A stretch of 64,000 bases of DNA from an uncultured Pelagibacteraceae bacterium (GCA_902612345.1 CACMDE010000004.1:1-64000), one strand, 5' to 3'. Positions 46,146-56,896 are shown, counted from the first letter of the stretch. Translations and numbers: made by a program. The notes: generated by a model not told the origin, from the sequence alone.

Positions 46146-46940
46146 ATGGAAACAAAAAAAAATTTTAAAATTATACCACCAAGAAATCCAAGAGTATTAT
46201 TACCTAATATTTTTACTTTAGTAGGTGTTTGTATTGGACTTACATCAATTAAATTTGCTTTTGATGGCAGATTTGAAATGGCAGTTATAGCAATTATTGT
46301 TGCAGGTATCATTGATGGCTTAGATGGAAGAATCGCAAGATTAATTGGTGGAGCATCAAAAGTTGGAAAAGAATTAGACTCACTTACAGATGTAATTAGT
46401 TTTGGTGTTGCGCCCGCATTTATTATGTATTTTTTTGTTATGAAAGATTTGGGGAGAGTAGGTTGGTTAATTTCATTAATTTATGTTATTTGTGTAGCAT
46501 TGAGGCTAGCAAGATTTAATGTAAGTTCCAATGCAGGACCATCCTGGAAAGATAATTTTTTTGAAGGGGTGCCCTCACCAGCAGGAGGCATTTTAGTTTT
46601 AATACCATTAATATATAGTTTTAGTGAAATTCAATTTTTTAACTTAAATTATAATATATTCGTTCCAATTTTATTTTTAACTATATCTGTGCTTTTAATA
46701 AGTAAAATTCCAACATATTCACTAAAGAAAATTGTAGTTAAAAGAAGTATCACAATATTTTTATTGTTTGGTATAGTATTGTTTTTTGGCTTACTGCTTA
46801 TCTTTACATTTAACACTATTTTAATTTCAGCTTTAATATATCTTTTGATTATACCTATAAGTTCAATGCATTATCTTTCATTAAAGAAAAAATTTTCGAC
46901 ACAATTTGATGATAGTGATGATCATGAAGATATACTTTAA
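46146..46940 (+). CDS. pssA: CDP-diacylglycerol--serine O-phosphatidyltransferase
   Basis: DGLDGRIARLIGGASKVGKELDSLTDVISFG CDP-alcohol phosphotransferase motif. Confidence 0.95.
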   Translation: METKKNFKIIPPRNPRVLLPNIFTLVGVCIGLTSIKFAFDGRFEMAVIAIIVAGIIDGLDGRIARLIGGASKVGKELDSLTDVISFGVAPAFIMYFFVMKDLGRVGWLISLIYVICVALRLARFNVSSNAGPSWKDNFFEGVPSPAGGILVLIPLIYSFSEIQFFNLNYNIFVPILFLTISVLLISKIPTYSLKKIVVKRSITIFLLFGIVLFFGLLLIFTFNTILISALIYLLIIPISSMHYLSLKKKFSTQFDDSDDHEDIL

Positions 46941-47854
46941 TGAAAGAAAATACGATAGTTTCACTAGCCGATTCAAATTATTTTGAACTTTTAAATGAAT
47001 TAATTGATTCAATTAAAAAATTTGATCAATCAAAATCTATTGCTATTTGTATACTTGATGCTGGACTAACAGAAGAACAAAAAAAAATATTGTCAGTAAA
47101 AGTTGATGAAATAAAAAATGCAGAATGGGATATTGAAGTACCCGGATTTAAAGTTAGAGGAAAAGAATGGTTAAAAAGCCAAGTTTCAAGAGCTTTTCTG
47201 CCTAATTATTTCCCAAAGTATAAAAAGTATTTATGGATTGATTGCGATGCTTGGGTTCAAGAGTGGTCATCAGTTGAACTATATTTTAAAGCATGTAGAG
47301 AGGGCAAACTTGGTATTACTCAAACTATGGCTCCTGGTTATAGAATAATGTCAAAAGTAAAATGGCTCTTTGGCAAATTAGCAGTAATAAAATCTCAAAA
47401 CTTTAAGCATGCTATTAGTTCTAAAATTGGAATTGAAAAAGCTAGAAAATTAGCTTTCGCCCCCCATATTAACATTGGTGTCTTTTCTTTAGAAAAAGAT
47501 TCAAAATGTTGGGGTGTTTGGCAGGAAAATTTAAAACAAACTTTAAGTGCGGGTCAAATATTTGGTTCTGAAGGATTGGCAATAAATATGAGTGTTTATA
47601 TAGATAAAGTTGAAACAGAATTTTTGCCTATAAACTGTAATTGGATTGCTAGTAATTTACTGCCAAAATTTGATGAAAATAAAAGTAAATTTGTAGAACC
47701 ATTTCTACCCAATCTTCCAATAGGAATAATGCATCTTGCAGCTGGTATTTGGAGCGATGGAAAAGATATGAGAATAGACAAGTCTGTCAAAGTAGATATC
47801 GTAACATTGGGTAAAAATAAAGTGTCAAAAAGTCTAAGGTATTTGTCTAATTGA
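46940..47854 (+). CDS. Glycosyltransferase-like protein (GT-A/GT8-like), function unknown
   Basis: TIVSLADSNYFELLNELIDSIKKFD..., YLWIDCDAWVQ (DxD), HINIGVFSLE, GSEGLAINMSVY. Confidence 0.6.
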   Translation: MKENTIVSLADSNYFELLNELIDSIKKFDQSKSIAICILDAGLTEEQKKILSVKVDEIKNAEWDIEVPGFKVRGKEWLKSQVSRAFLPNYFPKYKKYLWIDCDAWVQEWSSVELYFKACREGKLGITQTMAPGYRIMSKVKWLFGKLAVIKSQNFKHAISSKIGIEKARKLAFAPHINIGVFSLEKDSKCWGVWQENLKQTLSAGQIFGSEGLAINMSVYIDKVETEFLPINCNWIASNLLPKFDENKSKFVEPFLPNLPIGIMHLAAGIWSDGKDMRIDKSVKVDIVTLGKNKVSKSLRYLSN

Positions 47855-48462
47855 AAAAAAACAAAATATCAAAAGAGTGGATCAATCGACAACACAGAGA
47901 TATTTACGTTAAAAAATCAAAACAGGAAGGTTTTAGGTCAAGAGCAGTTTATAAATTACAAGAAATCAACGATAAACATAAAGTTCTTAAAAATGGTTTA
48001 TCAGTAATTGATTTAGGAGCTGCACCAGGAGGATGGTCACAATTTGTAATTCAGAAATATAAAAAATGTAAACTGCTGTCTATAGATTTAAAAGAAATGG
48101 AGCCAATTGGTAATTCATATCAAATTATTGGAGATTTTAATGAAGAAAGTGCAAAAGAAAAAATTATAACTTATTTCAATGAAAAAGTTGATCTTGTGAT
48201 GTCTGACATGGCTGTAAATACTTCAGGAAATAAAAATTTAGACTCTGTTGTCACAGGTGAATTATGTTTAGAGGCTTTAAGATTTGCTAAAGACCAACTT
48301 AAACCAAGCGGTTCTTTTGTATCAAAAATATTCATGGGATCTACATTTAATGAAATTTTAGGTGAGGCAAAATTGACCTTTAAAGAAATAAATATTTATA
48401 AACCACCATCAAGCAGAAAAGAGTCAAAAGAAAGTTTCATAATTTGTAAAAAATTAAGATAG
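47851..48462 (+). CDS. rlmE: 23S rRNA (uridine-2'-O)-methyltransferase RlmE (FtsJ/RrmJ)
   Basis: FRSRAVYKLQEI, VIDLGAAPGGWSQ, VMSDMAVNTSG, K-D-K-E catalytic pattern. Confidence 0.95.
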   Translation: MKKNKISKEWINRQHRDIYVKKSKQEGFRSRAVYKLQEINDKHKVLKNGLSVIDLGAAPGGWSQFVIQKYKKCKLLSIDLKEMEPIGNSYQIIGDFNEESAKEKIITYFNEKVDLVMSDMAVNTSGNKNLDSVVTGELCLEALRFAKDQLKPSGSFVSKIFMGSTFNEILGEAKLTFKEINIYKPPSSRKESKESFIICKKLR

Positions 48463-48500
48463 ACCACTTTTATTTATAAAAGAATCGTATATAAAAGATT

Positions 48501-49565
48501 ATGGATCCTATCAAAGAAGCACTTACATTTGACGATGTAACACTAGCCCCCAAATATTCTGAGGTCCTGCCGTCTGATGTTAATACCAGTATAAAACTTA
48601 CTAAAAATATTAAACTTAAAGTTCCATTATTATCTTCAGCAATGGATACTGTCACAGAATCAAAAATGTGTATTGCGATAGCGAAGGCCGGCGGAATAGG
48701 AGTTATTCATAGAAATTTAGATATAATGACACAAGTAGCTGAAATAAGAAAAGTTAAAAAACATAAATTATTAGTGGGTGCCGCTGTTGGAGCTGGGATA
48801 AATGAATTTGAGAGAGCAAAAAAAGTTTTAAAAGAAAATATTGATTTGATTGTCGTTGATACAGCTCATGGACATACAAAAAAAGTTGCAGACATAATAA
48901 AAAAAATAAAAAAAATTAAACCTAAAAAAACTGCATTATGTGCGGGTAATATTGCAACTGCAGAAGCCGCAAAATTTTTAATTAAATTAGGTGTTGATAT
49001 TATAAAAGTTGGTATTGGACCAGGATCAATTTGTACAACAAGATTAGTTGCAGGAATTGGCGTTCCACAGTTAAGTGCAATTTTAAATGTAAGAAGTGGT
49101 TTAAAAAAAAGAAAAACAGTAATAATCGCTGATGGTGGAATTAAGTTTTCAGGTGATATTGCAAAAGCCTTATCTGCTGGTGCAGATGCTGTAATGATAG
49201 GGTCCTTGTTTGCAGGTACAGATGAGGCGCCAGGGAAGGTTATTAAAAAGAATGGAAAATTATTTAAAAGTTTTAGAGGTATGGGGTCTATTGGAGCAAT
49301 GAATAAAGGTTCAGCTGATCGATATTTTCAAAAAAAACAAAATGATAGTTCAAAATATGTTCCTGAGGGAGTTGAAGGTTTTATAAAATATAAAGGGTCA
49401 GTTTTAAAAATTATCTACAAATTAGTTGGAGGGTTGAGATCATCCATGGGTTATTTAGGTTGTAAACAAATAAAGAATCTTAAAAATAAACCAAAATTTG
49501 TTAAAATAACGAAAGCTGGTTTTTACGAAAGTATGGTACATAATATTGATAAAGTAATTAGATAA
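48501..49565 (+). CDS. guaB: IMP dehydrogenase lacking CBS (Bateman) module
   Basis: LTFDDVTLAPKYSEVLP, GIGVIHRNL, GIGPGSICTTR (active Cys loop), ADGGIKFSGDIAKAL, FRGMGSIGAM; only 354 aa. Confidence 0.94.
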   Translation: MDPIKEALTFDDVTLAPKYSEVLPSDVNTSIKLTKNIKLKVPLLSSAMDTVTESKMCIAIAKAGGIGVIHRNLDIMTQVAEIRKVKKHKLLVGAAVGAGINEFERAKKVLKENIDLIVVDTAHGHTKKVADIIKKIKKIKPKKTALCAGNIATAEAAKFLIKLGVDIIKVGIGPGSICTTRLVAGIGVPQLSAILNVRSGLKKRKTVIIADGGIKFSGDIAKALSAGADAVMIGSLFAGTDEAPGKVIKKNGKLFKSFRGMGSIGAMNKGSADRYFQKKQNDSSKYVPEGVEGFIKYKGSVLKIIYKLVGGLRSSMGYLGCKQIKNLKNKPKFVKITKAGFYESMVHNIDKVIR

Positions 49566-49997
49566 ATGATAAAAAATTTTTTTATAACATTAATATTAGG
49601 TTTATTCCTAATTAGTAATTCATATTCAAAAGGAAGTTTTTATAATGAGGCTAAAAAACTTTTTGATAAGGAAAAATATGAGGAGTCAAAATTTTTATTT
49701 CAAAGAAATATTGTTTTTAATCCAAAAGAAGCTGCATCATATTTATATTTAGCTAAAATTTTCAAAATAGAGGAAAATCTTAAAGAAGAAGAAAAAAATC
49801 TAAATACAACTCTTTTGTTGGATCCAAAGAACGAAGAGGCTATTTATCTTTTAATGGATATTGAAATAGAGAGATCAAATTTTGCTAAAGTAAAAGATCT
49901 AAAAGAAAATTTTGAAAAAGTATGTTCAAAATTGTGTCCAAAAATTTCTTCTATAAATGAGAAATTGAAAAATTTTGATACACAAAATGAATCTTAA
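49566..49997 (+). CDS. Small secreted TPR-like protein
   Basis: Signal peptide; [35 protein letters not shown] repeats. Confidence 0.6.
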   Translation: MIKNFFITLILGLFLISNSYSKGSFYNEAKKLFDKEKYEESKFLFQRNIVFNPKEAASYLYLAKIFKIEENLKEEEKNLNTTLLLDPKNEEAIYLLMDIEIERSNFAKVKDLKENFEKVCSKLCPKISSINEKLKNFDTQNES

Positions 49998-51549
49998 AGA
50001 CGACCTGTCTAAAATCTTGATCATAGATTTTGGTTCACAATTTACACAACTTATTGCTAGAAGAGTAAGGGAATTTGGTATTTATTCTGAAATCATTAGT
50101 CATAAAAAAATAAGTTCAAAACTAGATAAAAATCGTATAAGTGGAATAATTTTATCTGGAGGTCCTTTAAACGTTTACCAATCGAAAAAAGTAAAATTTA
50201 ACAAAGCAATATTTAAATGGAACAAGCCAATCCTTGGAATTTGTTTCGGACATCAAGTAATTTCAAAAGAACTTGGAGGGAAAGTCAAACAAGCTAAATA
50301 TAGAGAGTTTGGTTTAGCAAAGCTAAAAAGATTAAATAAAAGCAAGCTGGTAAATAATTTTTTTAACAAAAGTGGAATAAATAATGTCTGGATGAGTCAT
50401 GCTGATGAAGTTACAAAATTAGCAAAAGGATTTAGAGTTATTGCAGAAACAAACACATCGAAGTTTTCAATAATAGAAAATAAGTTAAAAAATTTTTATG
50501 GAATTCAATTTCATCCAGAGGTATCGCATACAGAAAAGGGGAAAGTCATAATCAAAAATTTTATTTTTTCTATTTGTAAAATGAAAAGAAATTGGACATC
50601 AAAAAATCAAAAACATATATTAATTAAAGAAGTAAAACAAAAGATAGGAAAATCAAAAGTTATTTGCGCTTTATCTGGAGGGGTTGATAGTAGCGTAGTT
50701 GCTAAGTTAATTCATAACGCTATAGGCAAGCAACTTACGTGTATTTTTGTAAATACAGGTTTATTAAGAAAAAATGAAGAATTAGAAGTTGTAAAAACAT
50801 TTAAGAAGAAATTTAAAATTAATTTAATTTATGTTGATGCTAAAAAATTATTTTTAAATAAACTAAAAAATATTAAAGATCCTGAAAAAAAAAGGAAGAT
50901 CATTGGAAATTTATTTATTAAGATTTTTGAAAAATATGCGAAAAAAATTAAAAATGTTAACTTTTTAGCTCAAGGAACTCTTTACCCAGATTTAATTGAA
51001 AGTAAATCAGTAACGGGAAGTCAAACATCTAAAATTAAATCCCATCATAATGTTGGTGGATTGCCAAAAAAAATGAAACTAAAATTGGTTGAACCTTTGA
51101 AACTCTTATTTAAAGACGAAGTGAGAAAATTAGGTTTAGAGCTTAAACTGTCAAAAGAAATTGTATTAAGGCATCCTTTTCCTGGTCCAGGCTTAGCGAT
51201 AAGAATGCCAGGTGAGATTACAGAAAATAAAATTAATATTTTGAAGGAAGCGGATAGTATTTTCATAAATTCTTTGAGAGAGTACAAATTATATAACAAG
51301 ATATGGCAAGCTTATGCAGCGATTCTCCCAGTTAAAACAGTTGGTGTGATGGGTGATAATCGAACCTATGAATTTATGTGCTTACTAAGAGCTATAACAT
51401 CAGAAGATGGTATGACAGCTGACTTTTTTAATTTTTCAAAAGATTTTATGCAGCTTGTTTCAAATAAAATAATTAATAATATAAAAGGTATTAATAGAGT
51501 GGTCTACGATATAACTTCTAAACCACCAAGTACAATAGAATTAGAATAA
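49987..51549 (+). CDS. guaA: GMP synthase (glutamine-hydrolysing)
   Basis: [53 protein letters not shown]-term [13 protein letters not shown]; start likely 49987 (MNLKDDL). Confidence 0.97.
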   Translation: MNLKDDLSKILIIDFGSQFTQLIARRVREFGIYSEIISHKKISSKLDKNRISGIILSGGPLNVYQSKKVKFNKAIFKWNKPILGICFGHQVISKELGGKVKQAKYREFGLAKLKRLNKSKLVNNFFNKSGINNVWMSHADEVTKLAKGFRVIAETNTSKFSIIENKLKNFYGIQFHPEVSHTEKGKVIIKNFIFSICKMKRNWTSKNQKHILIKEVKQKIGKSKVICALSGGVDSSVVAKLIHNAIGKQLTCIFVNTGLLRKNEELEVVKTFKKKFKINLIYVDAKKLFLNKLKNIKDPEKKRKIIGNLFIKIFEKYAKKIKNVNFLAQGTLYPDLIESKSVTGSQTSKIKSHHNVGGLPKKMKLKLVEPLKLLFKDEVRKLGLELKLSKEIVLRHPFPGPGLAIRMPGEITENKINILKEADSIFINSLREYKLYNKIWQAYAAILPVKTVGVMGDNRTYEFMCLLRAITSEDGMTADFFNFSKDFMQLVSNKIINNIKGINRVVYDITSKPPSTIELE

Positions 51550-52325
51550 TGAAAAATAAAATAAAAAAAATAATTGAAAAAAAAAGTAAATCTAAAATAG
51601 TATGCTTAACAGCTTATTCAAAAAATATTGCTCAAATATTAGATAATCATGCAGATATTGTTTTAGTGGGAGACTCACTTGGATCAGTTCTTTATAATTA
51701 TGATACTACTAGAAAAGTAAATTTAAAAATGATGATTGAGCATACAAAAAGTGTAAGAATGGGTATCAAAAAAAGTCTTTTAGTAATCGATCTTCCTTAC
51801 AAAACTTATCGAAACAAATCAGAAGCTCTAAAAAATTCTAAAATAGCATTAAAAGAAACAAAATGTGATGCTGTAAAGATTGAGGGAGGAGCTAGAGTCA
51901 AAGAAATAGTTCATCATTTAGTAAAAAATAAAATACCAGTATTAGGGCATATAGGCATTACTCCACAAACTGTTAAAGGAAAGTTCAAGTCAAAAGGTAG
52001 GAGTGAAATAGAAAAGAACAAATTAATAAGGGATGCGCGTGCATTAGAGGATAGTGGCGCCTTCGGTATAGTTTTAGAATGTGTTTATAGTGATATATCA
52101 AAAAAAATTACAAATTTAATTAATATCCCAACAATTGGAATAGGCGCTTCAGTAAATTGTGATGGTCAAGTTTTGGTAACTGATGATATTTTGGGATTAA
52201 CTAACGCCAAAATTAAGTTTGTAAAAAAATATACAAATATTAAAAAGGTAATTAAATCTGCTGTATTGAAGTTTAAAAAGGAAGTAAAATCAAGCAAGTA
52301 TCCAACAAAAAGATATTCATATTAG
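51549..52325 (+). CDS. panB: 3-methyl-2-oxobutanoate hydroxymethyltransferase
   Basis: LTAYSKNIAQILD, VLVGDSLGSVLYNYDTT, GHIGITPQ, LVTDDILGL. Confidence 0.93.
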   Translation: MKNKIKKIIEKKSKSKIVCLTAYSKNIAQILDNHADIVLVGDSLGSVLYNYDTTRKVNLKMMIEHTKSVRMGIKKSLLVIDLPYKTYRNKSEALKNSKIALKETKCDAVKIEGGARVKEIVHHLVKNKIPVLGHIGITPQTVKGKFKSKGRSEIEKNKLIRDARALEDSGAFGIVLECVYSDISKKITNLINIPTIGIGASVNCDGQVLVTDDILGLTNAKIKFVKKYTNIKKVIKSAVLKFKKEVKSSKYPTKRYSY

Positions 52326-52933
52326 AAGTATTTTAAAAATTGCTCATTTATTTTCAATATCTCTAGATCTGCAAGTCCACCTATTACTAACTGCAAAGCT
52401 ACAATTAAAATAAAACCAAGACCCACATATGCGATCCATAAATGTTTTTGAATATAATTTGCTAAATATGTAGCTAGAGCACCTGTTAATATTACAGATA
52501 ATACAAGACCAAATATCATGTATTCAAAATTACCTTTAGACGCTCCAACTACCCCAATTACGTTATCAAAGCTAATCGTAATATCAGCAAATAAAACTTT
52601 ATATACACTTTGAATGTAAGAAGGCTCATTAGATTTTTTAGTTGGAGACTTAATTTTTTTTATCTCAAATAAGTCTTTTCTTAAGTCGTTTACAATCCAA
52701 ATTAAAAGTAATCCACCTAGAATTTTAATAAAATAAAATTTAAATAAATAAGTAGCAAATAAAGCAAACAAAATTTTAAAGATTAATGCTCCACCAACTC
52801 CCCACAAAATTATTTGTCTTCTATTTTTGGGAACAAAATTTGCGGCAATTAATCCAATTATGATTGCATTATCAGCAGCTAAAATTATATCTATAAATAT
52901 AATTTGTGTAATTATAACAAGTTCTTCAACCAA
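52322..52933 (-). CDS. TerC/YjbE family integral membrane protein
   Basis: IDIILAADNAIIIGLIA, ADITISFDNVIGVVGASKG TerC motifs. Confidence 0.9.
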   Translation of the reverse strand: MVEELVIITQIIFIDIILAADNAIIIGLIAANFVPKNRRQIILWGVGGALIFKILFALFATYLFKFYFIKILGGLLLIWIVNDLRKDLFEIKKIKSPTKKSNEPSYIQSVYKVLFADITISFDNVIGVVGASKGNFEYMIFGLVLSVILTGALATYLANYIQKHLWIAYVGLGFILIVALQLVIGGLADLEILKINEQFLKYF

Positions 52934-52942
52934 AGTTCTTTA

Positions 52943-53428
52943 TTAATACTTAGATTTTTTCTTTCCTTCAATAATTTCTTTGAGTTCTTCAAATTCTTTA
53001 CAATTACAATTTTTCAGTATATTCAGACGTTTTTTGGCTAGTTCCATTCTTCCCGTTGCAACATATAATTCTCCCAAGTATTCATTAATTCCAATATGAT
53101 TGGGTTCTATTGCAAGACCTTCTAAATAATATTTTTCTCCAGTTTCAAAATCACCAAGTTTCCTTGTAGTAAAACCTAAATAATTTAAAGTGTCTGCTTT
53201 GTTAGGAATTTCTGCATTTGATGCAATTAAAAGTTTTTGCGCCTTTTGATATCTTTTTTGAGCTTTATCAGTTTTACCTTTTTCCTCATATTTTTTTGCT
53301 TGCTTTACATATTTAATAGCTTTTTCATAATCAGTTTTCGTAGTACTGCTGTCACTACTAGAACCAGCTGAAAAAGAAGGTTGAATAAATGTTAAAACGA
53401 GCAAACTTGCTATTAATAAATTTTTCAT
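52943..53428 (-). CDS. Secreted TPR-repeat protein
   Basis: Signal peptide, TPR helices (LNYLGFTTRKLGDFETGEKYYLEGLAIEPNHIGINEYLGELYVATGRMELAKKRL). Confidence 0.75.
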   Translation of the reverse strand: MKNLLIASLLVLTFIQPSFSAGSSSDSSTTKTDYEKAIKYVKQAKKYEEKGKTDKAQKRYQKAQKLLIASNAEIPNKADTLNYLGFTTRKLGDFETGEKYYLEGLAIEPNHIGINEYLGELYVATGRMELAKKRLNILKNCNCKEFEELKEIIEGKKKSKY

Positions 53429-54204
53429 AATTGTTTAAATTTCTCCATCTTGTTTAATGGTTTAAGTATTAATCCATTTTTAACTAAATTATCTTTAATA
53501 GACTTTGCAGTCTCTAATGAACTAATATTGTCTCCATGTATACATATAGAGTCTATTTCACAAGGTATCTGCTTCCCGGAGAGACAATTTATCGCTTGGT
53601 TTTTAACCATACTTAAAACATGCTTTTTGGCTTGCTCTGGGTCTGTAATTAAGGCATTTGGGTTAGATCTTGATACAAGATTCCCATTGTCCTCGTAATT
53701 TCTATCTGCAAATATTTCACAAGCTATTTTCATATTTAGTTTTTTTGCAGCTGTTTCCATTTTAGACCCAGTCGGGACAAGATAAATTATATTTTTACCA
53801 ATTTCATTTACCGCTTTAGCCAAAACTAAAGCTAACTCCAAGTCCTCACAGGCCATATTATTTAATGCACCATGAGGTTTAATATGCGTCACGTTTTCAT
53901 TATGTTTAAATGCAATTCTTTGAAGTATTTCATATTGATCAATTATTAATTTTCTTATTTCAGAAGAAGATAAATTCATTCTTTTTCTGCCAAAGTTTTC
54001 TGGATCATTAAATGATGGATGTGCACCAATACTAACATTATTTTCTTTTGATATTTTTACAACCTGATCCATAGTTTCCTCATCACCAGCATGATACCCG
54101 CAAGCTACACTAGCAGAATTGACAATACCTAAAAGAAAGGGATCATTTTCGTTATTATGGAGCTTCGATTTTTCTCCTAAATCACAGTTGATATTAATTT
54201 CCAT
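53425..54204 (-). CDS. pxpA: 5-oxoprolinase subunit A (LamB/YcsF family)
   Basis: INCDLGEKS, ANSASVACGYHAGD-like NSASVACGYHAGDEETM, IGAHPSFNDPENFGRK, IKPHGALNN. Confidence 0.94.
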   Translation of the reverse strand: MEININCDLGEKSKLHNNENDPFLLGIVNSASVACGYHAGDEETMDQVVKISKENNVSIGAHPSFNDPENFGRKRMNLSSSEIRKLIIDQYEILQRIAFKHNENVTHIKPHGALNNMACEDLELALVLAKAVNEIGKNIIYLVPTGSKMETAAKKLNMKIACEIFADRNYEDNGNLVSRSNPNALITDPEQAKKHVLSMVKNQAINCLSGKQIPCEIDSICIHGDNISSLETAKSIKDNLVKNGLILKPLNKMEKFKQL

Positions 54205-54232
54205 AGCTTTTAAAAATTCATTATAACATAGG

Positions 54233-54907
54233 ATGATTAAAAATATATTAAATCTTGGGGATGCGTCGGTTTATTGTGACTTTGGCAAAGATGTTAATAA
54301 AGAAATAAATAATAATGTAATAAACTACTTTAATAATTTAAAGGATAAAAATATTGAAGGAATTACAAATATTACACCATCATATAATAAGTTGATTATA
54401 TCTTTTGATTTAGATGTTACAAATTTTTTTAAAGTAAAGAAAATAATCGAAAATTTAGAAATCAAAAAGGAAAATGAAAACAAAAAAAAATTAATTGAAA
54501 TACCAATATGTAGTGAAAAAAAATTTACACTAGATCATAATAGGTTAGAAAAAGCTCTTAAAATTAAATTTGACAAAATATTAGAAATTTTTTTTAGTAA
54601 AAAATATTTTTGTTATATGACTGGTTTTATTGCGGGCATGCCTTTTTTAGGAGATATAAGTGATAAACTTAGGGCAAAAAGACTAGAGACACCTAGGGTA
54701 AAAGTTCCGAAAGGATCTATAGGATTAACAGAACAGTTTTGCAATATTTATACCTATGAAAGTCCAGGTGGATGGAATATTATAGGCAATACTCCTTTAG
54801 AAATTTTCAATAAAAATAATCAAAAAAATCCTGCTTTAATTAATCCAGGAGATACAGTTAAATTTAAACAAATAACACAAGATGAATATGATAAAATCAA
54901 AAAATAG
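54233..54907 (+). CDS. pxpB: 5-oxoprolinase subunit B (KipI-like)
   Basis: YMTGFIAGMPFLGDI, RLETPRVKVPKGSIGL, YTYESPGGWNIIGNTPLEIF. Confidence 0.93.
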   Translation: MIKNILNLGDASVYCDFGKDVNKEINNNVINYFNNLKDKNIEGITNITPSYNKLIISFDLDVTNFFKVKKIIENLEIKKENENKKKLIEIPICSEKKFTLDHNRLEKALKIKFDKILEIFFSKKYFCYMTGFIAGMPFLGDISDKLRAKRLETPRVKVPKGSIGLTEQFCNIYTYESPGGWNIIGNTPLEIFNKNNQKNPALINPGDTVKFKQITQDEYDKIKK

Positions 54908-55844
54908 TTATTTCGAAATTGAGAGGGCGGGGATAAATACAACGTTTCAAGACTTAGGAAGACAAAATCTTAATCATATTGGCATTCCAGTAAGTGGAGC
55001 AATGGATAAAAGAAACTATATACTTGCAAATGCTTTGTTAAAAAAGGATTTAAATTCACCTGTTATTGAATTTGCTTATCAAGGTCCATTATTAAAATAT
55101 AAAGGTGAGGAAATATTTATTGTACTTACAGGAAATGTTAAATTTCAAATTGTAAGAGAAAATAAAAAAAAAATAATTGGTGAACCATACCATGTATATC
55201 TTATCCAAAATAATGATCAAATTGATATACAATCTACAAACAAATCAGTTTATGGTTATATTTCAATCAGCGAAGATTTTATTCTGGATAAAACCTGGGG
55301 CAGTTATTCAATAAATACAAAAGCAAAAATTGGTTCAAATAACGGGGAAAAATTATCTAATAATCAAAAAATTGATATCGATCATAAAAAAAAAAAATTA
55401 ACAATAACTAATTTAAATTATGTAAATTCTAAAATTCAGTATATAAGAGTTTTAAAATCAATAAACTTTGATTTTTTTTCTGAAAAATCAAAAAATATTT
55501 TTTTTAATAAAGAGTTCAAGGTTACAAAGTTATCTGACAGGATGGGCATGAGATTAGAAGGTCAAGTTTTAGAAAATGTTTTTAACTCAAATATTAAATC
55601 TGAAGGTCTAGTAAAAGGAGTAATCCAAGTTCCAAGCGATGGTAATCCAATAATTATGCTCTCTGATCACGGTACAATAGGTGGTTATCCAAAAATTGCA
55701 AATGTGATTAGTGCAGATTTTGATAAACTTGTTCAAATGATACCAGGTTCAGTTATAAAATTTAAACAAGTAAGTTTAGATGAAGCGGAGAAATTATTTA
55801 AATTATATAAACTTGAAACTGATAATTTAATTAATCAGATTTAA
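54882..55844 (+). CDS. pxpC: 5-oxoprolinase subunit C (KipA-like)
   Basis: GINTTFQDLGRQNLNHIGIPVSGAMD, SDRMGMRLEG, GVIQVPSDGNPIIMLSDHGTIGGYP. Confidence 0.93.
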   Translation: MNMIKSKNSYFEIERAGINTTFQDLGRQNLNHIGIPVSGAMDKRNYILANALLKKDLNSPVIEFAYQGPLLKYKGEEIFIVLTGNVKFQIVRENKKKIIGEPYHVYLIQNNDQIDIQSTNKSVYGYISISEDFILDKTWGSYSINTKAKIGSNNGEKLSNNQKIDIDHKKKKLTITNLNYVNSKIQYIRVLKSINFDFFSEKSKNIFFNKEFKVTKLSDRMGMRLEGQVLENVFNSNIKSEGLVKGVIQVPSDGNPIIMLSDHGTIGGYPKIANVISADFDKLVQMIPGSVIKFKQVSLDEAEKLFKLYKLETDNLINQI

Positions 55845-56716
55845 TGAATATATTATTTAAGGTTCCTGGATCTATTCTAGTTTTTTTAGGAGCAATCACC
55901 TTAAGTTTTGGTGGATTGATCGTAAAATCATTTGAAGGTGCAAATCTATGGCAAATCTTATTCTGGAGATCTGTATTTTTTTGTCTTGTTATTATTATTT
56001 TTTTATTAATCACATATAAAAGACAGTTTTTTAAAGCTTTTATAAATTCTGGACTTCCAGGAGTTATAGGTGGAATTATTTTAGGTTGTGGTTTTTTTAG
56101 TTATGTATTTGCCATGTACAACACAACTGTTGCGAATGCTAATTTTATAATTCAAACTCAAACTTTATTTCTTGCTATCTTTGGATATCTTTTTCTTAAA
56201 GAAACTATTTCTAAAATTACTTTAGTTTCAATAATATTAGCTATTTCTGGTATTACACTTATGTTGGGAGATTCTTTGACCTCAGGACAAATGATCGGAA
56301 ATGTTATTGCATTTATAATGCCAATCTCTTTTGCTGTACTTATTATTATTGTTAGAAAATACCCTAGTGTAGACATGATACCTCTACAACTGATTGCTGG
56401 TGTTGTTGCAATGATTATAGGATATGTAGTAGCTGGAAGAGTAGATATCTCTTTGTATGATATATTTTTAGGTTTTTTAGCAGGTTTTTTTCAGGTAGGT
56501 TTTGGTTTTATTTTTATAACTATTGGTGCAAAAACAACTCCCTCTGCTGTAGTTGGAATCATTATGATGTCAGAGGCAATTTTTGGACCCCTTTGGGCAT
56601 GGATATTTATAAATGAACAGCCGCCACTAATTGTCCTTGTTGGAGGATCGATTGTATTATTTGCAGTTTTACTTCAATTTTTAAGTAAATTTATTTTAAA
56701 AAAAGAACCAAATTAA
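55844..56716 (+). CDS. EamA/DMT superfamily transporter
   Basis: 10 TM-like hydrophobic pattern, two EamA repeats, C-terminal SEAIFGPLWAWIFINEQP. Confidence 0.88.
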   Translation: MNILFKVPGSILVFLGAITLSFGGLIVKSFEGANLWQILFWRSVFFCLVIIIFLLITYKRQFFKAFINSGLPGVIGGIILGCGFFSYVFAMYNTTVANANFIIQTQTLFLAIFGYLFLKETISKITLVSIILAISGITLMLGDSLTSGQMIGNVIAFIMPISFAVLIIIVRKYPSVDMIPLQLIAGVVAMIIGYVVAGRVDISLYDIFLGFLAGFFQVGFGFIFITIGAKTTPSAVVGIIMMSEAIFGPLWAWIFINEQPPLIVLVGGSIVLFAVLLQFLSKFILKKEPN

Positions 56717-56739
56717 AGAATTTGTGATATAATAATATT

Positions 56740-56883
56740 GCGGAAGAGACTACTTCAATGTAGAGCCGAAGGAGCAACCACCCCGGAATCTCTCAGGCAA
56801 AAGGACCGCGCATATTAACTCTGGAAAAAGAACAGAAGTTCTTGCCGAAGGAGCAAAACTCTCAGGCCAATAGACAGAGGGGG
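56740..56883 (+). ncRNA. Tandem glycine riboswitch upstream of gcvT
   Basis: Two aptamer cores: GCGGAAGAGAC...GCCGAAGGAGCAA...CTCTCAGGCAAAAGGACCGC and CTCTGG...TGCCGAAGGAGCAAAACTCTCAGGCCAATAGACAGAG, immediately before the glycine cleavage operon. Confidence 0.95.
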
Positions 56884-56896
56884 TAAAAGAGTTAAT

